This document shows positions 43,641-57,145 of a DNA stretch of 64,000 nucleotides, piece by piece (positions within the stretch are counted from its first letter, which is position 1; each line of letters opens with the position of its first letter). The DNA comes from Euryodendron excelsum. Taxonomy: Eukaryota; Streptophyta; Magnoliopsida; Ericales; Pentaphylacaceae. Both the position numbers and the translations under genes were made by a program. The notes under the pieces are model-generated. The model was not told where the DNA came from and made no database searches. It saw nothing but the letters and a program-made list of their open reading frames with translations. The DNA is taken from the NCBI GenBank assembly GCA_033060915.1, contig CM065393.1, forward strand, positions 3,737,501 to 3,801,500. Reading direction: 5' to 3'.

Positions 43641-46600
43641 CAATTATAACAATTCCTTTGAAAAACACCAAATTACTACATATTCTAATTATAACAAAAT
43701 ATAAATTGGAGGTTTAAACAACATTTATGAAGTGAACTCACACTCCCCAACTTATATTTTGCTAGGCCCTAGCAAAACTTATAATGAAACTACTAGATAA
43801 ATATATGATATATTCTCTTTTTTCGTCAGAGTCCTGAATGTATTTAGCATATGCACCAAACTTTTAAACTTATAATTCCTATTTCTCTTTTTAGCCTTCT
43901 CTTTTTTTTTCTATATTTTTCTTCAATTTAGTAATTATTCTTTGGGCGCACTTGGATTAATATCTCTTTTGAGTTTTTGGTAGTATTGAAGATTCAGGGT
44001 CATTTTCCTTTGCTTTACAATTTTTTTTATTTTGTTTTAATATTTACAATGTTTTTGTGAGTTCTGTATTTTCTTACCTGCCAATCATGGAAACAAGGAG
44101 TTACAGTAATAAAAATGAATTGTCTGGGTTTATGAAAGAAACATGGGAATTTGTAGAAAAATAAAAATGTGTTATTGGCGAAGAATGGGCTTGATGTCAA
44201 TGGCATGAAGGTGAACAGTCTAATTGGTATTGCCTTGCCAGGTACATCATGGCGGAAAAGAAAGAGGCCTCAAAATGCAAAGCCTCCCTATGCCTAAAAG
44301 GATAAAATAATAATAATAAAATTAATTTTGTTACTTTATATTGGTTCTCTCATCTGTAGCGGGAAAGCATTTAATCTAACACCACGTGTCTATATATTAG
44401 AGGTAGTGTTAGACGCGGGACTAATCGATTGACTGACAGACAAAATAGCGTCGGGTGAGAGATGAAAGGGATGTGATGTTGAAATGAATGCTCTCCGGTC
44501 TTCTTCTAAGAAATTATTCAGTGTTTACCCCCCCCCCCCCCCCAAAACGCCATTCTCTCCTATAACAATTACTTTTATATTTCTCTTATTTTTTTTTAAA
44601 TTATAACTCACCGAAACACCCCACCTTTCTTTTTTTCTTTCTTTTTTTCATTTTTGTTTAATTTTTATTTAGTTTTGTTTATTATTTTTTCATCAATTTT
44701 TTTTTTTTTTTTTTTGTTTTATTTAATTTTTGACACATGTCAAAACTTCTACCTCTTTTAAATTATTCCATAACCTTTGACACATGTCAAAATTTCTCCT
44801 TCTCTTTAAATTATCTCCCAATCGGACACCTCACCTGTGTTTTATTTTTTTTTCAATTTTGTTTAATTTTTTGTATTTTTATATATTTTTGCATATCTTT
44901 TTTTGTGTATTATTACATGTACTTTTTTTTGAATATGGCTAAATCAATATTGGCTTAAGAGATTTTTTATTTGAAAAAAAATGTTTGTTCGCAAGTTATT
45001 AGTGTGTTGCTTATTAATTGTTAATATTTTTGTTATGTTCATATATATTCTTTTTATTTTGATCCATATTTTTATACTTTTTAAAATTTTTATAAATAAT
45101 GACTCTCAAAATCTATAATTAAAAAATAAATAAAAAATTATAAACATATAAAAAAAATTATTCAAAAAAATTTGATAAAAAAAATAAACAAAACTGATTA
45201 AAAAGAATAAACAAAACTAATGAAAAAAAAAGAAACAAAACTAAAAAAAAAACCAACACAAAACTGAAAAAAAAAAAAGCGAGTTGGGGACATAATGGTA
45301 ATTGTAGGTCGGTGTGCGGGGGTCGCCGCCCGGGGGGAGGTGGGAAGCAGCTCTCTTTGCTTGGTAGGTTAAAAGAGTTCACCGTGGAGGAGCAAAATTT
45401 TTTACCTGCGCATGCTAGCAGAGAAAAAATCCTATAGTAGAGAGAATTGAGATTGGAGCGTATTCATTTCACGCACTTCAAATTCTCTCTCTCTCTCTCC
45501 ATTGGCATGGGGAATGCTAGCCATAGTCATTCCTTCAGTCGCCCAATGACAATCGATTTTGTTAAATCGACACGTGGCTCTCTTTTTAACCGGAACAAGA
45601 ACAGTGGTTTGGTAACGTTTTTTTATTTTTATTTTTGTTTTTAAAAAAAATAAAGTGTTTATTTAATTTTTTTATTTTTAGTTATTTATAAAATTTAAAA
45701 AAATTAAAAATATTAAAATAGGTATATTTTTTGTTTTTAAAATATTATTTTAATATTATTAATACAACGATAACTTACAAATGTCTATCATTACATAATA
45801 AAAATACATAATAAAAAATAAAAATAAAAAGCTTTACCGGAGGTCAAAAAATAAATATAAAGCTAAAATCTTAAATAAATATAACAAAAAGAAAAAGAAG
45901 AAAGACATGAAAAATAAGATACATAAATAAGAAAACCATCTGAACATCTGTTGTAATTTGAAACTGAACTACCAGGAAGACTCGACTCAAAATCCTATTT
46001 CGTCTGAAATGATAATGACAGAAAGAGGCATAAAAAATAGAAGGAAAGAAAAAAGAAAAAAGAAGAAGAATAATGAAGACGTGGAGAGGGGGGGTTAGTT
46101 TGTTGATTGAGGAAGAGTGGGGAGGTTGATGACGGAGAGGTTGTTGATTCGGCGGAACAGATAGTAGTTCATGGCGAAGGGATCTTCTAAGTTTTGTTTT
46201 GGAGCAACCAATGGCTAAGGGATCCTTTGGGTAATGTTGGTTGTAGTAGATTTTTCATGTAGTAACGGGGGAGTTTTTTCAGTGTCGATTATCTCCGAAG
46301 CTATTTGTTCGAAGGAAATTTCTTTTTGATTATTCGAGATGAAAGAATGTAAACAAAGAAAAAAAGTACAAAAAATTTGTTCGGTGAATGGCCAGAACAG
46401 TGACGATAAAGAAACAAACCACTTTTCTCCAACGAAATGTTCAGTCGCAAGCTCAATTCTAGAAAAAGTTTTGAAAAGGTTCATCTATTATGTCTGTGGG
46501 TCTAAAATTATATGAATCTCTCTAGGGTGATTTTTTAATGATGGTCAATGGAGAAGAGAGCGACGGTACTGCAACGGAGATATAGAGGAGAAATGGAGGT

Positions 46601-47969
46601 GAAGTTGGTAAGTTTGCACAGAGAGAAGGAAATGCCGAATCCTTCACTCCATAGATTCCGGCAACAGTCAGCCTTCCACCAGCGTCATTTCCCGAAGTTT
46701 TCACACTTTATACAACCAGATGCTTAAAATGAGCTCCAGCACTTGGCGTACATGTTTGCGCGATCTATAATTTTTTTACATGGTTACTAAAATTTAAGTA
46801 TTGACAGAGGTTGCTGAATTTTTTTCCGTAAGAGTTGAAGTGTAACATAACTCTCAGTTATAGGCACATCAATTGAGATAGGATAATAGGACCTTTCTCT
46901 GCATTTTAGACACATCAATTAAGAGAGGGTATGCTCATAGATTTTGCTGAGCCGAATTGACAAAATTAATAAATTGCTAGCTTATAGGACTTGGGAGAGG
47001 GTACACTTAGGAAAATTAATCAATTGAGTATGCTCAGTGATTTAGATTTGGCTTTTGTGGGCATGTTTTTCATTTGATTAAAATGTATGGCTTTATGGGC
47101 GCATAGCACGTCCTGTGGGGGTTTAGTTTTGGGTTTAGATTAACTTTTTAAATTATACGGGACTCTATTGATTTTGGTGAAAGTGTTGTGGACTCGAATT
47201 ATCCTTGACTTTTAACAAAGCAGAATGGTAACATAAATAATTTATATTGAGAATTATTTTTCAAATAGTGTTAGATAAAGAATTATTTTCATAAATAGTG
47301 TCACTTTAAAAAAAAAACTCTGAAAACAATGGTGTTTTTGATAATTTTAATTATTATTTTTGTTATAAAACTAAATAAATATTAAACAAGCAAAATAATC
47401 AAACACAGAATATAATAAAATTAGTTCTTCTAAAACTATCAAATAATAGTTAAATAGTTATTTTAGAACTATTTGAGTTAGATCTTCTTGATCACTTAAG
47501 AATTTATTTCTATCATAGAATAAAACATAAAATATAACTTAAATTTCAATATTTTACCTACAATTGTTATTTTATTTTTTCTTTCTTATTTTTTTATTTC
47601 TTTTCTCTCTCTATTTTCTGCTTCTTTTTTCTTTTTTTCTCTTTTCTCCTTATCCGAAACTCCTCATATACAGCTGATAAGCTACCTAATTCATTAGGCA
47701 ATCACGCGTTGGTGAAAGCATTGTCTTCTAATCATCTTTCCTAACCATAGTTTTATTCAAAGAGTAAGAAAAATAAAATGTTTTCAAATGTTTTACTTTC
47801 AAGAATACAAAAAAACCAAAACCAGAACAGCAACCAAACAGATTGCCCCGACTAGAATCGAGTTTCCTTCCCGAATAGAGTTTTCTGATAACTAGAGTCA
47901 AAACCAGTACAGTGTGAGATCTATGTGAAGCAGAGGTGAATCACAGCAACCCCAACCCTTCTCCCAAAA
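43641..47969. other. Intergenic DNA upstream of the OST gene
   Basis: Long AT-rich stretch with homopolymers. It includes a 16-C run at 44528-44543 and T-rich DNA at 44580-45100. Two copies of 'TTTGACACATGTCAAAA' lie at about 44730 and 44775. No gene-like frame. CT-rich sequence at 47570-47650 lies about 300 bp before the OST start and may be promoter-proximal. Confidence 0.4.
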
Positions 47970-48497
47970 ATGGCCCCAAAACCAGAAACCCAAGCCTCCT
48001 CCTCATCGTCTACGGATCAGACTCGTACAGACTCCTCACTGGATCCAGTCCTCCACATCCTCAAGATCTTCCCTTACAGCTTCCTCCGCCTCCCGCGCCT
48101 CCGCCTCAAGCTCCCCACGTTCACCCTCCCCTCCGCCATGACTGTCTACGCCCTAGTCCTCCTCACCTACTTCATGGTCGTCTCCGGCATTGTCTACGAC
48201 GTCATCGTCGAGCCCCCCGGCATCGGCTCTACCCAGGACCACCTCACCGGCTCCGTCAAACCCGTCGTCTTCCTCCCAGGGCGTGTCAACGGCCAGTACA
48301 TCATCGAGGGGCTCTCCTCCGGGTTCATGTTCGTCCTCGGTGGCATGGGGATCGTGCTCCTGGACCTCGCTCTTGACCGCCACCGCGCCCGGAGCGTCAA
48401 GGTCTCCTTCGCCTCTGCCGGAGTCGCCTCCATCGTCATTGGATATGTCATGAGTATGCTCTTCATTCGCATTAAAATTCCCGCTTATCTTCGATGA
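47970..48497 (+). CDS. OSTC: Oligosaccharyltransferase complex subunit OSTC/DC2 (OST3/OST6 family)
   Basis: A single uninterrupted frame of 175 residues from an ATG with AAAA before it. The N-terminus is a Ser/Thr-rich cytosolic tail, then basic Pro/Leu text ('LPRLRLKLPTFTLPS'). Three membrane segments follow (about residues 57-80, 112-135, 147-169), with the conserved loop 'VYDVIVEPPGIGS' and 'GRVNGQYIIEGLSSGFMF'. This is the layout of DC2/OSTC subunits (Pfam OST3/OST6 family), which sit in the ER membrane and help the STT3 catalytic subunit glycosylate Asn-X-Ser/Thr sites during translocation; they lack the thioredoxin domain of full OST3/6. The gene is strikingly GC-rich against its surroundings, with C- or G-ending codons. 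It converges on the PIRL gene about 7 kb away. Confidence 0.95.
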   Translation: MAPKPETQASSSSSTDQTRTDSSLDPVLHILKIFPYSFLRLPRLRLKLPTFTLPSAMTVYALVLLTYFMVVSGIVYDVIVEPPGIGSTQDHLTGSVKPVVFLPGRVNGQYIIEGLSSGFMFVLGGMGIVLLDLALDRHRARSVKVSFASAGVASIVIGYVMSMLFIRIKIPAYLR

Positions 48498-49167
48498 CAT
48501 TGAGAATTTTTTATCCAATGTTCTTGTGGGTTTTACCCTTCTCTGGGCTGTTCATGAAAGTTTTTCATGTTTATCGAATAGATTTGGTATCTAATTTTGG
48601 GGGTTTGCTCTTAAGTTGATAGGGTAAACCTCGAGTTATGGATTCTGCAATTGATAATCTGCTCATGTTTTCATGCCTGCTTATAAATGAATGGCTAGTG
48701 AAAGGGAAAATTGACTTCAAACATAGATAACGCAATCTGTACGTATAACCCTTTGTTTGATTGCTGAGGAAAATGAGCAAATAAATGGAAATAGATTTCA
48801 GGGTCTTATTTTTGGCTTTGGTGAAGTGAAAAATGATATTCAACACAGTTATTTGATGATGGTTGGCTCAATTGAGTTGAGGTTTACTGCTTCAAATTTG
48901 TGAGGTTGGTATGTGTATTTAATCTTTTAGTTGTTTTCCCTTGTACCCTGCAGCCTTGCTTGATTTTGTTGGGAGCTTTTTTTTTTTTTGTTTCTTTTTC
49001 TTTTTTTTCACTAGACTTTTTTTTGCAATACCGGTTTGGAAACCTAGAACCGTTTCCCAGTCAGAGACAAATTGTCTTATGAAATTTTAAGAAAAATTTC
49101 TAGAAAACTATTCCGCAACGTTTCCATTTCCCATATGTGTCCTGTTTGTGTTTCCTATATTGGCATC
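48498..49167. other. OST 3' region and intergenic DNA
   Basis: The transcript end probably lies here. Sequence becomes T-rich by 48980-49030. No further gene. Confidence 0.45.
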
Positions 49168-50699
49168 TGTAACAACTCGGGTTTTTCGGACCGTTAAATA
49201 TGATAAATGACTAAAATAAACCCAACGGATCACATTTCCAACAACTCAACTTTATTTCTAAAATAGATATCTCCAAAGTAAAACTCCAAATGATGCCTTC
49301 AAAATGATAACTAGTTGAATACATTATATCTCAAATGATCCTACCACAATTAAATACATATTCCAATTAATCTATTATCTTCAGAAAGATATACTCTAAA
49401 TCTTGCTTAGCACTCTATTTGCCTTTACCTAAAAAATAAAATTAAACTTAAAAGTATACAATACGATAGGAGTATAAGTTCTTAGCTTATGACAGTTAAA
49501 ACGAAGTTTGATAATTAGTCATATCAATTCAAAAGATCAAATGATGGAATTAACAAGATGTTAATAAATCATGACATGATATGGATATCAATCATTCCAG
49601 TAGTCTAGTCATTAATCCAAGGTTTTATCACAGTCCAATACCTGACCCTTCTCAGTACCATGCCAAACGTCACTTGTGCTACGTAACAATACTAAAATTT
49701 CATAACTAATATCCCGTAGGGTCACTATTTCATAATCAATAACCCGTAGGGTCACCAATCCATAACCATTTCAATTATGGGCCAATGGGTGTGTTTGAAT
49801 ATATACTGATTAGTTCCACGACATAGTAGTCATAATGAAATTTAATATTTAAAAATATTAGTATTATGGAGTTCAACAATGAACACGATAGTCAAGAATG
49901 TGCCGAAAGAAATTTAACAGAGATAACAATAATATAATCAAAAAGTTTAATGAGTACGAATATTCAAAATGAATATTATTTAGGAATGATAGTAATATAC
50001 ACTTTGCAAAGAGATTTGGAGAGCAGCATATTGTATGCAACCGGCTACCTCAAATGTGTTTTACTTTTCTCGCAAAGGTCTCTACAGAATTCAATTAACT
50101 CTGTTAATTCCACAACTTAAGAGTTAATGAAATTGAATCATTCTTGAAAAGACTCCCTAGTGTGGCTCGAGTCCGGATTTGAAAATAAAATTCATATTTC
50201 AAACCATGTCTAAAACTTATGAAATGCTCCAGAATCAGTATTTATTATGTTAAGAATATAAGCTTATAACATTTTCTTCAAACTCTAATAGCTTATAGAG
50301 TTTTAGCACCAACATCCTTTAAGTTCTTAAAACTACCAATTCTGGCCCAAGTCTAATAAATTAGACATAACTTTATGAGCTTCCATCAATAAATCCCAAA
50401 ACCTGTGGGATATGAAAGTAGACACTTTAGGGAGTGTCCATACCAAATTTCATATTTATTGAGCTATTGTAACTATTAATTTAGTATTTTATAAACAAGG
50501 TAGTGTTGCTGTGATGAAAATTTAGCAGCGGTTGGTCCAACTTTGAGGGGTTCTTAACATAGGCAAATAATATCAAATTGACCTGAAATTTGGTCCACAA
50601 TTTCATCCTCATCTCCAATAGATACAATAAAAATTTCATCAGATTTTGAATACTTTAACTTGGTCAAATATGTTGTGAAAGTTGGGGTCATAGTTCAGG
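49168..50699. mobile_element. Probable Gypsy-type solo LTR
   Basis: Starts 'TGTAACAACTCGGGTTTTTC', a start often seen in plant Gypsy LTRs, and carries the phrase CCCGTAGGGTCAC twice (49713 and 49750). GCATC occurs just before it (49163-49167) and again at 50700-50704, which could be the 5-bp target duplication, but the inferred right end does not read CA. No internal domain was found. Confidence 0.45.
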
Positions 50700-50712
50700 G
50701 CATCAGGATTCA

Positions 50713-50781
50713 TCTACTTTGTATGTAACTAGTCCAGAGAACTACACACAAATGCATGCATCTACTTTGTATGTAACTAGC
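50713..50781. repeat. Direct repeat pair, 22 bp
   Basis: CATCTACTTTGTATGTAACT(AG) occurs at about 50713 and 50759, identical, 46 bp apart. Confidence 0.8.
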
Positions 50782-51529
50782 AAGTTCTTTTTATGCTGGA
50801 AGCCAAAGAAGTCATATGAAGCCAATAAACTGTGGAATTAATATGGGTAACCTATTTTGTTCACAAAGAGTAGAAGTTTGACATCAAAATTGTGAAAGAC
50901 ACTATCTAGTATAACTCATCATCCTTCTTCTTGGCATGAACTCTTTGATATCCAGTTTAATATTTAATTTCCTTCTCAAGGCAAACCTTAAAAGCACAAA
51001 GAAAATCCAAAAAAGAAGCTTCACGGGCTACAATTCATATGTTTGATTTATTGGAACACTAGAAGGGTTCCCCCACTACGTGAGTGATTAGTTTGTGCAA
51101 GTATGAGAGAGAAATAGGGGGAAAGTAGTGGGTGGTTTGTTATTGGGTATTACATAATTACCCTTGCATTTGCTTAAATGTATACTAGCAAACTTTCTGC
51201 TGTGTGTCAATTTTTGTCAACAAAAAAATAGCCTCATCAAAGTGGAGACTTCACCAATAGGGTTTGCTTTATAATAGTATAGATGAATGAAGTGGTGAAA
51301 GAGCTTTGGAGGATGCTAAATGTCGTTTTACCTTTGGCCACTCTGACATGAGAGGCATCTTCACGGGTGGATATCAATCTGGCCCACACAAATTTTAATG
51401 CCTTTGGAATTTCCCAGCTTACTGTTGTGCTTTTGTTTCGTTGAATCTGTGTGTGACATGAGTGCTCCGTTCCATGATTTTGGAAAGGTCTGCGACGCAG
51501 ATATTTCCCTTTAAGGTAGTGTTAATCTA

Positions 51530-51960
51530 CTTGATGGAGATCAAGAGAATTAGTTTATTTAGAATTTAGATTAATTAGGAATGTTAACTTCATTAGATAT
51601 AGGATTTGGAATTGTATTTTGTTTTAGTTTCTTAATTGGAGATTGCCATATAGGTAGTATATACATGGCCAACCATGTAATGATTGATTAAGTTTTACCA
51701 TTGATTGAATATTGAATATTGCAGAATATTATCTTACTCCTCTCTCATCTTTTTTTTCCCTCTTCCCTGTTCGCTCTTGTTCTCTTTCCCCTCTCTGGTT
51801 TCTTCTTGTTCCTTCTCTGTCTTGTATCTCCTCTCTCTATCTTCTGGTCTATTTATTCTCCTTCTCCTTCTTTCTTTACTCGTCTGCTTCTGCAGTCCTA
51901 TGTCACTACTATTGCTATCTTGGCTGTAACTTCTTCGAAAAATGGTGTTGCTAGGAATTA
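51530..51960 (+). other. Possible Copia LTR fragment with CT-rich tail
   Basis: 'GGAGATCAAGAGAATTAG', 'TTTCTTAATTGGAGATTG' and a 'GATTGAATATTGAATATTGC' stretch, followed by about 180 bp of CT-rich DNA, have the wording of Copia LTR ends. Several overlapping open frames in the CT-rich part are composition artefacts. Confidence 0.3.
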
Positions 51961-52102
51961 TGGTTTTTGCCAAAATCCCCACAACTGAAATTTGATGAAA
52001 TGTCTGAAGTTCTTTCTAGTGAACATATGTTTTGGATTATTTTCCTGACTCTTGTGTTTGGTCCCTTGGTCCTTGTTATTTCTTTGTCAAATCACTGCAA
52101 AA

Positions 52103-52307
52103 AAAGGAGTTTAGTGCTTAGTTTAGAGTTCATATAAAAGGAGTTTAGTTCTTATTTCTTTGTCAAATTCACTACTATTCGTGAATTGAGGCCATTACTT
52201 TTTCTGGTTTGGGCTATTTGAAGAGTTAAGGTCAGGTTTGGCTGTGGAATTGGATATGGAAAGGGTAGAAAAGGAGTTTAGTGCTTAGTTTAGAGTTCAT
52301 ATAAGCT
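52103..52307. repeat. Direct repeat pair of about 35 bp
   Basis: 'GGAGTTTAGTGCTTAGTTTA' followed by GAGTTCATATAA occurs at about 52107 and 52275, about 168 bp apart, nearly identical. Confidence 0.8.
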
Positions 52308-54733
52308 AAGTAATGAGATAAGAAAATTTTAGATCAAAGAACAAGAAGCTACATTTTTAGTTGCAAATTTAGTTGCGGTCTACGTTATTTGAACTTTTCT
52401 AAATTTGTGAAATACCCGTATCGGGCACTCGACACTCAGATAAGGGTGTGGTATGTGTGTCTGATATGGCTAGTTGGATATATATCTAACAAGTATGTAT
52501 TAAGTAATTGAGTTTATTGTAAAACTAAGTTTAGGACTTCCATTTTATGCATGAAATGCTATATTTTAGCTTATAAATACCGTTTTACCTTAAAAAAGCA
52601 AAAAAAAAAAAAAAACTTAAAAATTATGAAATCTAGTCGTGTTTGAGTGTCCTTTTGGACATGAGAATTAGATGAATCTGACACTTAGATATGTACCCGC
52701 ACCCGACACCCATACTAGAGTCCAGGTAACATAGGTTGCAGAGAAACTTTTGGCAGAATATAGGGAATTAAGAAGTAGAAGGCAGGACCAACGCACTTAC
52801 ATCTGGGAGTCTTGGTCATTATTCCTAAGGGATAATTATGTGTCACATATCAAAGAAAATAAGCTACAATTGTCTGTCACTCATTCATGATCTCCAACAA
52901 ACAGCAACATCACATGTACCTTTGGGGGTCTAATTGGTGGCCAAGAGAACACGAGAGCAAGAAAACTGGGTGCCCTAATAATTCCTGCAGCCCAATCTAT
53001 AACTAAGTCGTGGGTTGTTTTAATCTCTAATGCCTAGTAAATCTGACCCAAACAAAGTTTCTAGCCATACACAGTAGCTCATTCTGGCAGCCCACTTTAC
53101 AGCCCATGACAAAAAATTATGAAATTGTCCCTTGATGTTGGTCATGGAATCTGATTTCCCTTGTCTCTTCTAATGTTTTCAAAACTTTCTAGACATGGAG
53201 TTTCCATTCACACTAATTTTACTGCATCTTGTGCTTCTTTCTTATTCCTGAGTTATTTAATTAGCGGAAACATTTGACCGATGTCAATGCATGCTTGGTA
53301 TTTCTACCTACTAAATGCTATATCGGATTTTTTTTTTTTTGGTTTTTTTTACCTATTTTGAAAGCTATAAACAGTTTGATTCTTTTCTTTTAAAGGAGAG
53401 ATTTTTGTCTTGGTAGAGTTGATGCAGTAAAACAGTATTTTTGCATAAGCAACAGGAAGTTCTGACTTGGGATATATTTTGCATTATCATCATTTTCACA
53501 TCAACTGTCTTGGAAGACCCTCATTCTATGTTACTTTATTCTATGTTACTTTATTGGATGCATTGTTATATGATTTATGAATCCATTCCAGTGGACTATA
53601 AGCTAGGATTCTGATAGACTGGATTCCAGTTTATAAGGCGAGGAGTTATAGATGAAATAAACCTATATATTTCTTGCATGGTGGATCTACTTGGAAATTG
53701 TAATCCCAGGAGAATTCTCCCATTTTTGGGTCATTCTATCGGTGGTGGGAGTATGATTCTTATGCTGTTAATATGGATACCAAAAGCCATAGTTATTCTA
53801 TTCCAATTGGATCCTAAATCTGGATTATGCTCGTGGATGCTGAACGTATTTGCCAATTTCTTCTAGCCTTGCTTAAATAGGGGGTACTCATGATATGGAT
53901 GCAACTTTTGATGTTGTAAAGTGGTATTATTTTTTCCATGACGAGGAACCTCTCCAAGGAAAATCCACATCGGACTCACCCCTGTAGAGTAGACCTGGAT
54001 ACTTCCAATTACTTGCAAACTACAAGATCAGTCAAGCCCGGAGAGTTAAGCCCGGAGAGCCATGTGAGACTTGAGCCGAGGATGTACACGTTTACGGTTC
54101 TTAATAGGGTTAGCTATCATTCGACTGTGCTACCCCACCCCGTGTTGGTTTTAAGTTGGTAATCTCATAAAGGTACGAGGATGGTTGACATCTGCAAACT
54201 ATTTTTTGGTGATAGATTTATTACCATCCAACAATAGTATATCATATGTTTGGCGTTTGAAGTTTGGAATATACGACTAAGCTGAGATCTTGAAATACCA
54301 CTTGTTATAATTTATTACTATATATGTGTTTGGGGAGAAAGCTTTATCATTTGTTGTTGGTATTACCATCATATCCCGGGGACATGCCTTCGAAGGGGTT
54401 TATAAGCAAGCACACCTTTCTGCATGTTCAATATCTCGAAATGACCACACCAGCGGAGGAAATTTTTAGTAGCATTGATCAACAAATAATAATTATGTAG
54501 AAACTGGGTCAGTAGTACTGTTGTCCTATCGTAGGAAAAAAAAAAAATTAGAAAGAAAGACCGATCGTGACTGTTTATAATTGAATGCTTTGTAAATGTG
54601 GAAGAGGCCATTCAAATTTGGGCACAACAAAATAGGTTCCTTATTGTATTAAGTTAACACTTACATGTTCTATGTTTACTGCAAATGTGGGTCCCACAAT
54701 AACCTCTCTTGTTTTATACTCCTAGTACCATTA
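52308..54733. other. Intergenic DNA, no gene seen
   Basis: No convincing frame. At about 54030 the phrase AAGCCCGGAGAG is repeated in tandem. The rest is AT-rich. Confidence 0.4.
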
Positions 54734-55178
54734 GAGCATGTTTGGTTGAAGAATAAGAAAATAGAGGATAAGTAATGCTGTAGGATTAGAAAAGTAGTGA
54801 TGGGTGATAAGTAATATTTGATGTGATGAGAGATTATTCATACGACGTTTTGTAAAAATGAAATTATGATAAGGTAAAGAAATATTATTTTATCAAAATA
54901 TCATATTAAAAATAAAAAAAATTAATAAAAAAATTATAATATAGCTATTTAATATTATATTAATTTATTATAATAATATCATTTTAGAGTTTATTCCTAT
55001 GGAGGGGATAAGTAATACTACCTCCCTCATGGTATTACTTATTCTCCATTGTGGGGGATTAGTAGTCCGGAGGGATGATTAATTTTATACAATTTTTTTT
55101 TTGTCAAACATGGGTTTTGTAGGACCCACAGGATAACTAATTCGATTTTCTATTTTTATCTCTCAACCAAACATGCCC
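54734..55178. mobile_element. Tourist-like (PIF/Harbinger) MITE with TTA target duplication
   Basis: The left end reads 'GAGCATGTTTGGTTGAAGAA' and the reversed right end reads 'GGGCATGTTTGGTTGAGAGA'. It is flanked by TTA (54731-54733 and 55179-55181). The 445-bp AT-rich interior is non-coding. The TTTGGTTG end and TTA duplication are typical of Tourist MITEs. It lies about 350 bp beyond the 3' end of the PIRL coding region. Confidence 0.75.
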
Positions 55179-55532
55179 TTATCAGGATCTTGCTAGTAGG
55201 TTTCTAATGGTTAACCTCATTTGGATATGGTTTTTTTATATTTTTTATGAGCCTTTTTAAATTAGAAAAAAGCTGAAAGCAAAAGTTCATAAAAAACCGT
55301 ATCCAAACGAGGTATTATTTATCAATTTATTGACAAAATAATAACTGAAAGGGATTTTTTTGAAGCATATATTTTCCATAAATATATACAACAGACCAAC
55401 TACCATTCTTAATACCTCTTAAGCACCATAACTACAGCCTATAACACTTAACGATGAAAACCCTAAAACCACAGGAAACATTCCAAAACTGGTGATAGGA
55501 ATAATAAATTTGATGGTAACATCATTTCACAC

Positions 55533-57096
55533 TCATCTTGTAAAGTATGTTTTGGGTGAGAAGAGGCGTCGAGGCGAAAACATCCCGGTGTACCTTGGGG
55601 AAGCAAGCCCAATTCGATATTTTGGCATGGCGAACCCTTCTCTCTCTTCATGAGCCAGACGCCGCCCGTTGAACGTGCCATACTTCACCAACTTCCCGAT
55701 CCACGTCTTCTTCTTCGGGGAGCCCCCATGTGCGCCATTCATCTTCTCGCTCAAGTACTCCTTCACTGCATGCAAGCCCTGCTCAAACACCTCCATTGGT
55801 GGCGAAATCAGTGGGTTTCCTTCAACGCTGAGCTTTTGAAGCTTCCTAAGGCATCCGAGGGAGTCCGGTAATGCCGCGATTTTGTTGTAGCTGACGTCCA
55901 ATTCAACAAGGGACAAGAGGAGGCCTAGAGAGTATGGTAGGGTGGCAAGGTACTGAAAGTTTTGGCTGAGGTTGAGGATTTCGAGGTTGATTAAGTTCTC
56001 CATGTCTTCCGGGAGGGCTCTCAGGCAGTTCAGGCGAGCGTCTAATACGCGTAGGTTGGTGAGGTGGCTGATGGAGTGAGGAAGGAACATGAGCTTGTTT
56101 GAGTTGATTGAGAGCTTCTTTAGGTCTACAAGCTCAAAACCAATGGTGTCTGGTAACCTAGTTAACTTGTTGAAGTTGGCATTGAGATCTTCCAATAATC
56201 TGCATTGTAAAAGTTGTAAAAAATTTAATTGGAAATAATAACCAAACTAATGAAATATCGTACATTCACATTTGTTTATGAATTTCTAAGAATTTGTCAT
56301 TACCGAATTTTAAAAGTTTTGGGACATGCATTTCATGTTTTCACCTTAAATTTTGATCAAATTAACAGTGACTGAATACAGTGTAGTAAGATTTGCTTAA
56401 AGTTCAAATTGACCTGGGCTACTCAAATTAACCTATTGCCATGTCGGGCTTGACATCCTAAGGTTGGTTTGCCTGAATTAGGACAGTAAAACGAATCAAG
56501 TTACGCAAGCTCGAGTCGTGTTCAGCTTGATAAAAACTTGTTTAAGATCGGCTCATTATGTAAACAAGTTAAGTTGAACATATTTGAAAGCTCAAAAATT
56601 TTTTGAGATCAGCTTAATAAGATTATATATATTGAAAAAAATTAAGTTACTAAAGCTCGACTCAAGAATTAAACAAGTTAAGGTTGAAAACATTTTGAGA
56701 CTCATTAAGGTTATCAAATCAAGATTGAACAACCCATTATTGGGCTCTTTTGCAGCCCTAGACTAAATGAGGTTACTCTCAAATAGGTTTGGGCAGTTGT
56801 TTTCGTGTTGCAAAGCACAGCAATGTCCTAGTATCCTATTATACTCACTTTCATTCATTGATTAGCTTAAGCTACTTTAACCCTAACTATCTTGCAAGCA
56901 AGGAAAAGGAAATGCATGAATGTACTCAACTTACAAACTAATTTCAACAAACCAAATACCTGGAAAGAAAGAAAAAAAAAATTGTGTTTTTGCGGGAGCG
57001 TGTTTATTTTGTGAGGCTGGACCTTGATTGGTTCGGATAGCTTGAGATCTCTATCCCAGCCTGTCCCATTTTTGTTTCCTGGATGAGGCCTAATCA

Positions 57097-57145
<49 letters not shown>

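Noticed and set aside
47936..48518. Several overlapping frames on both strands over the OST gene
   Set aside because: High GC makes stops rare. Only the 47970-48497 frame shows conserved family text and membrane segments.
51705..51988. Three overlapping + frames and one - frame of 74-89 codons
   Set aside because: CT-rich composition gives Leu/Ser/Phe strings in every frame, with no motif.
53940..54000. snRNA gene promoter (ATCCACATCGG)
   Set aside because: One base of the CCC core is missing, there is no TATA at the right distance and no snRNA-like sequence downstream.
55650..55871. Small + frame opposite PIRL exon 3
   Set aside because: It is an antisense shadow of the LRR-coding exon.
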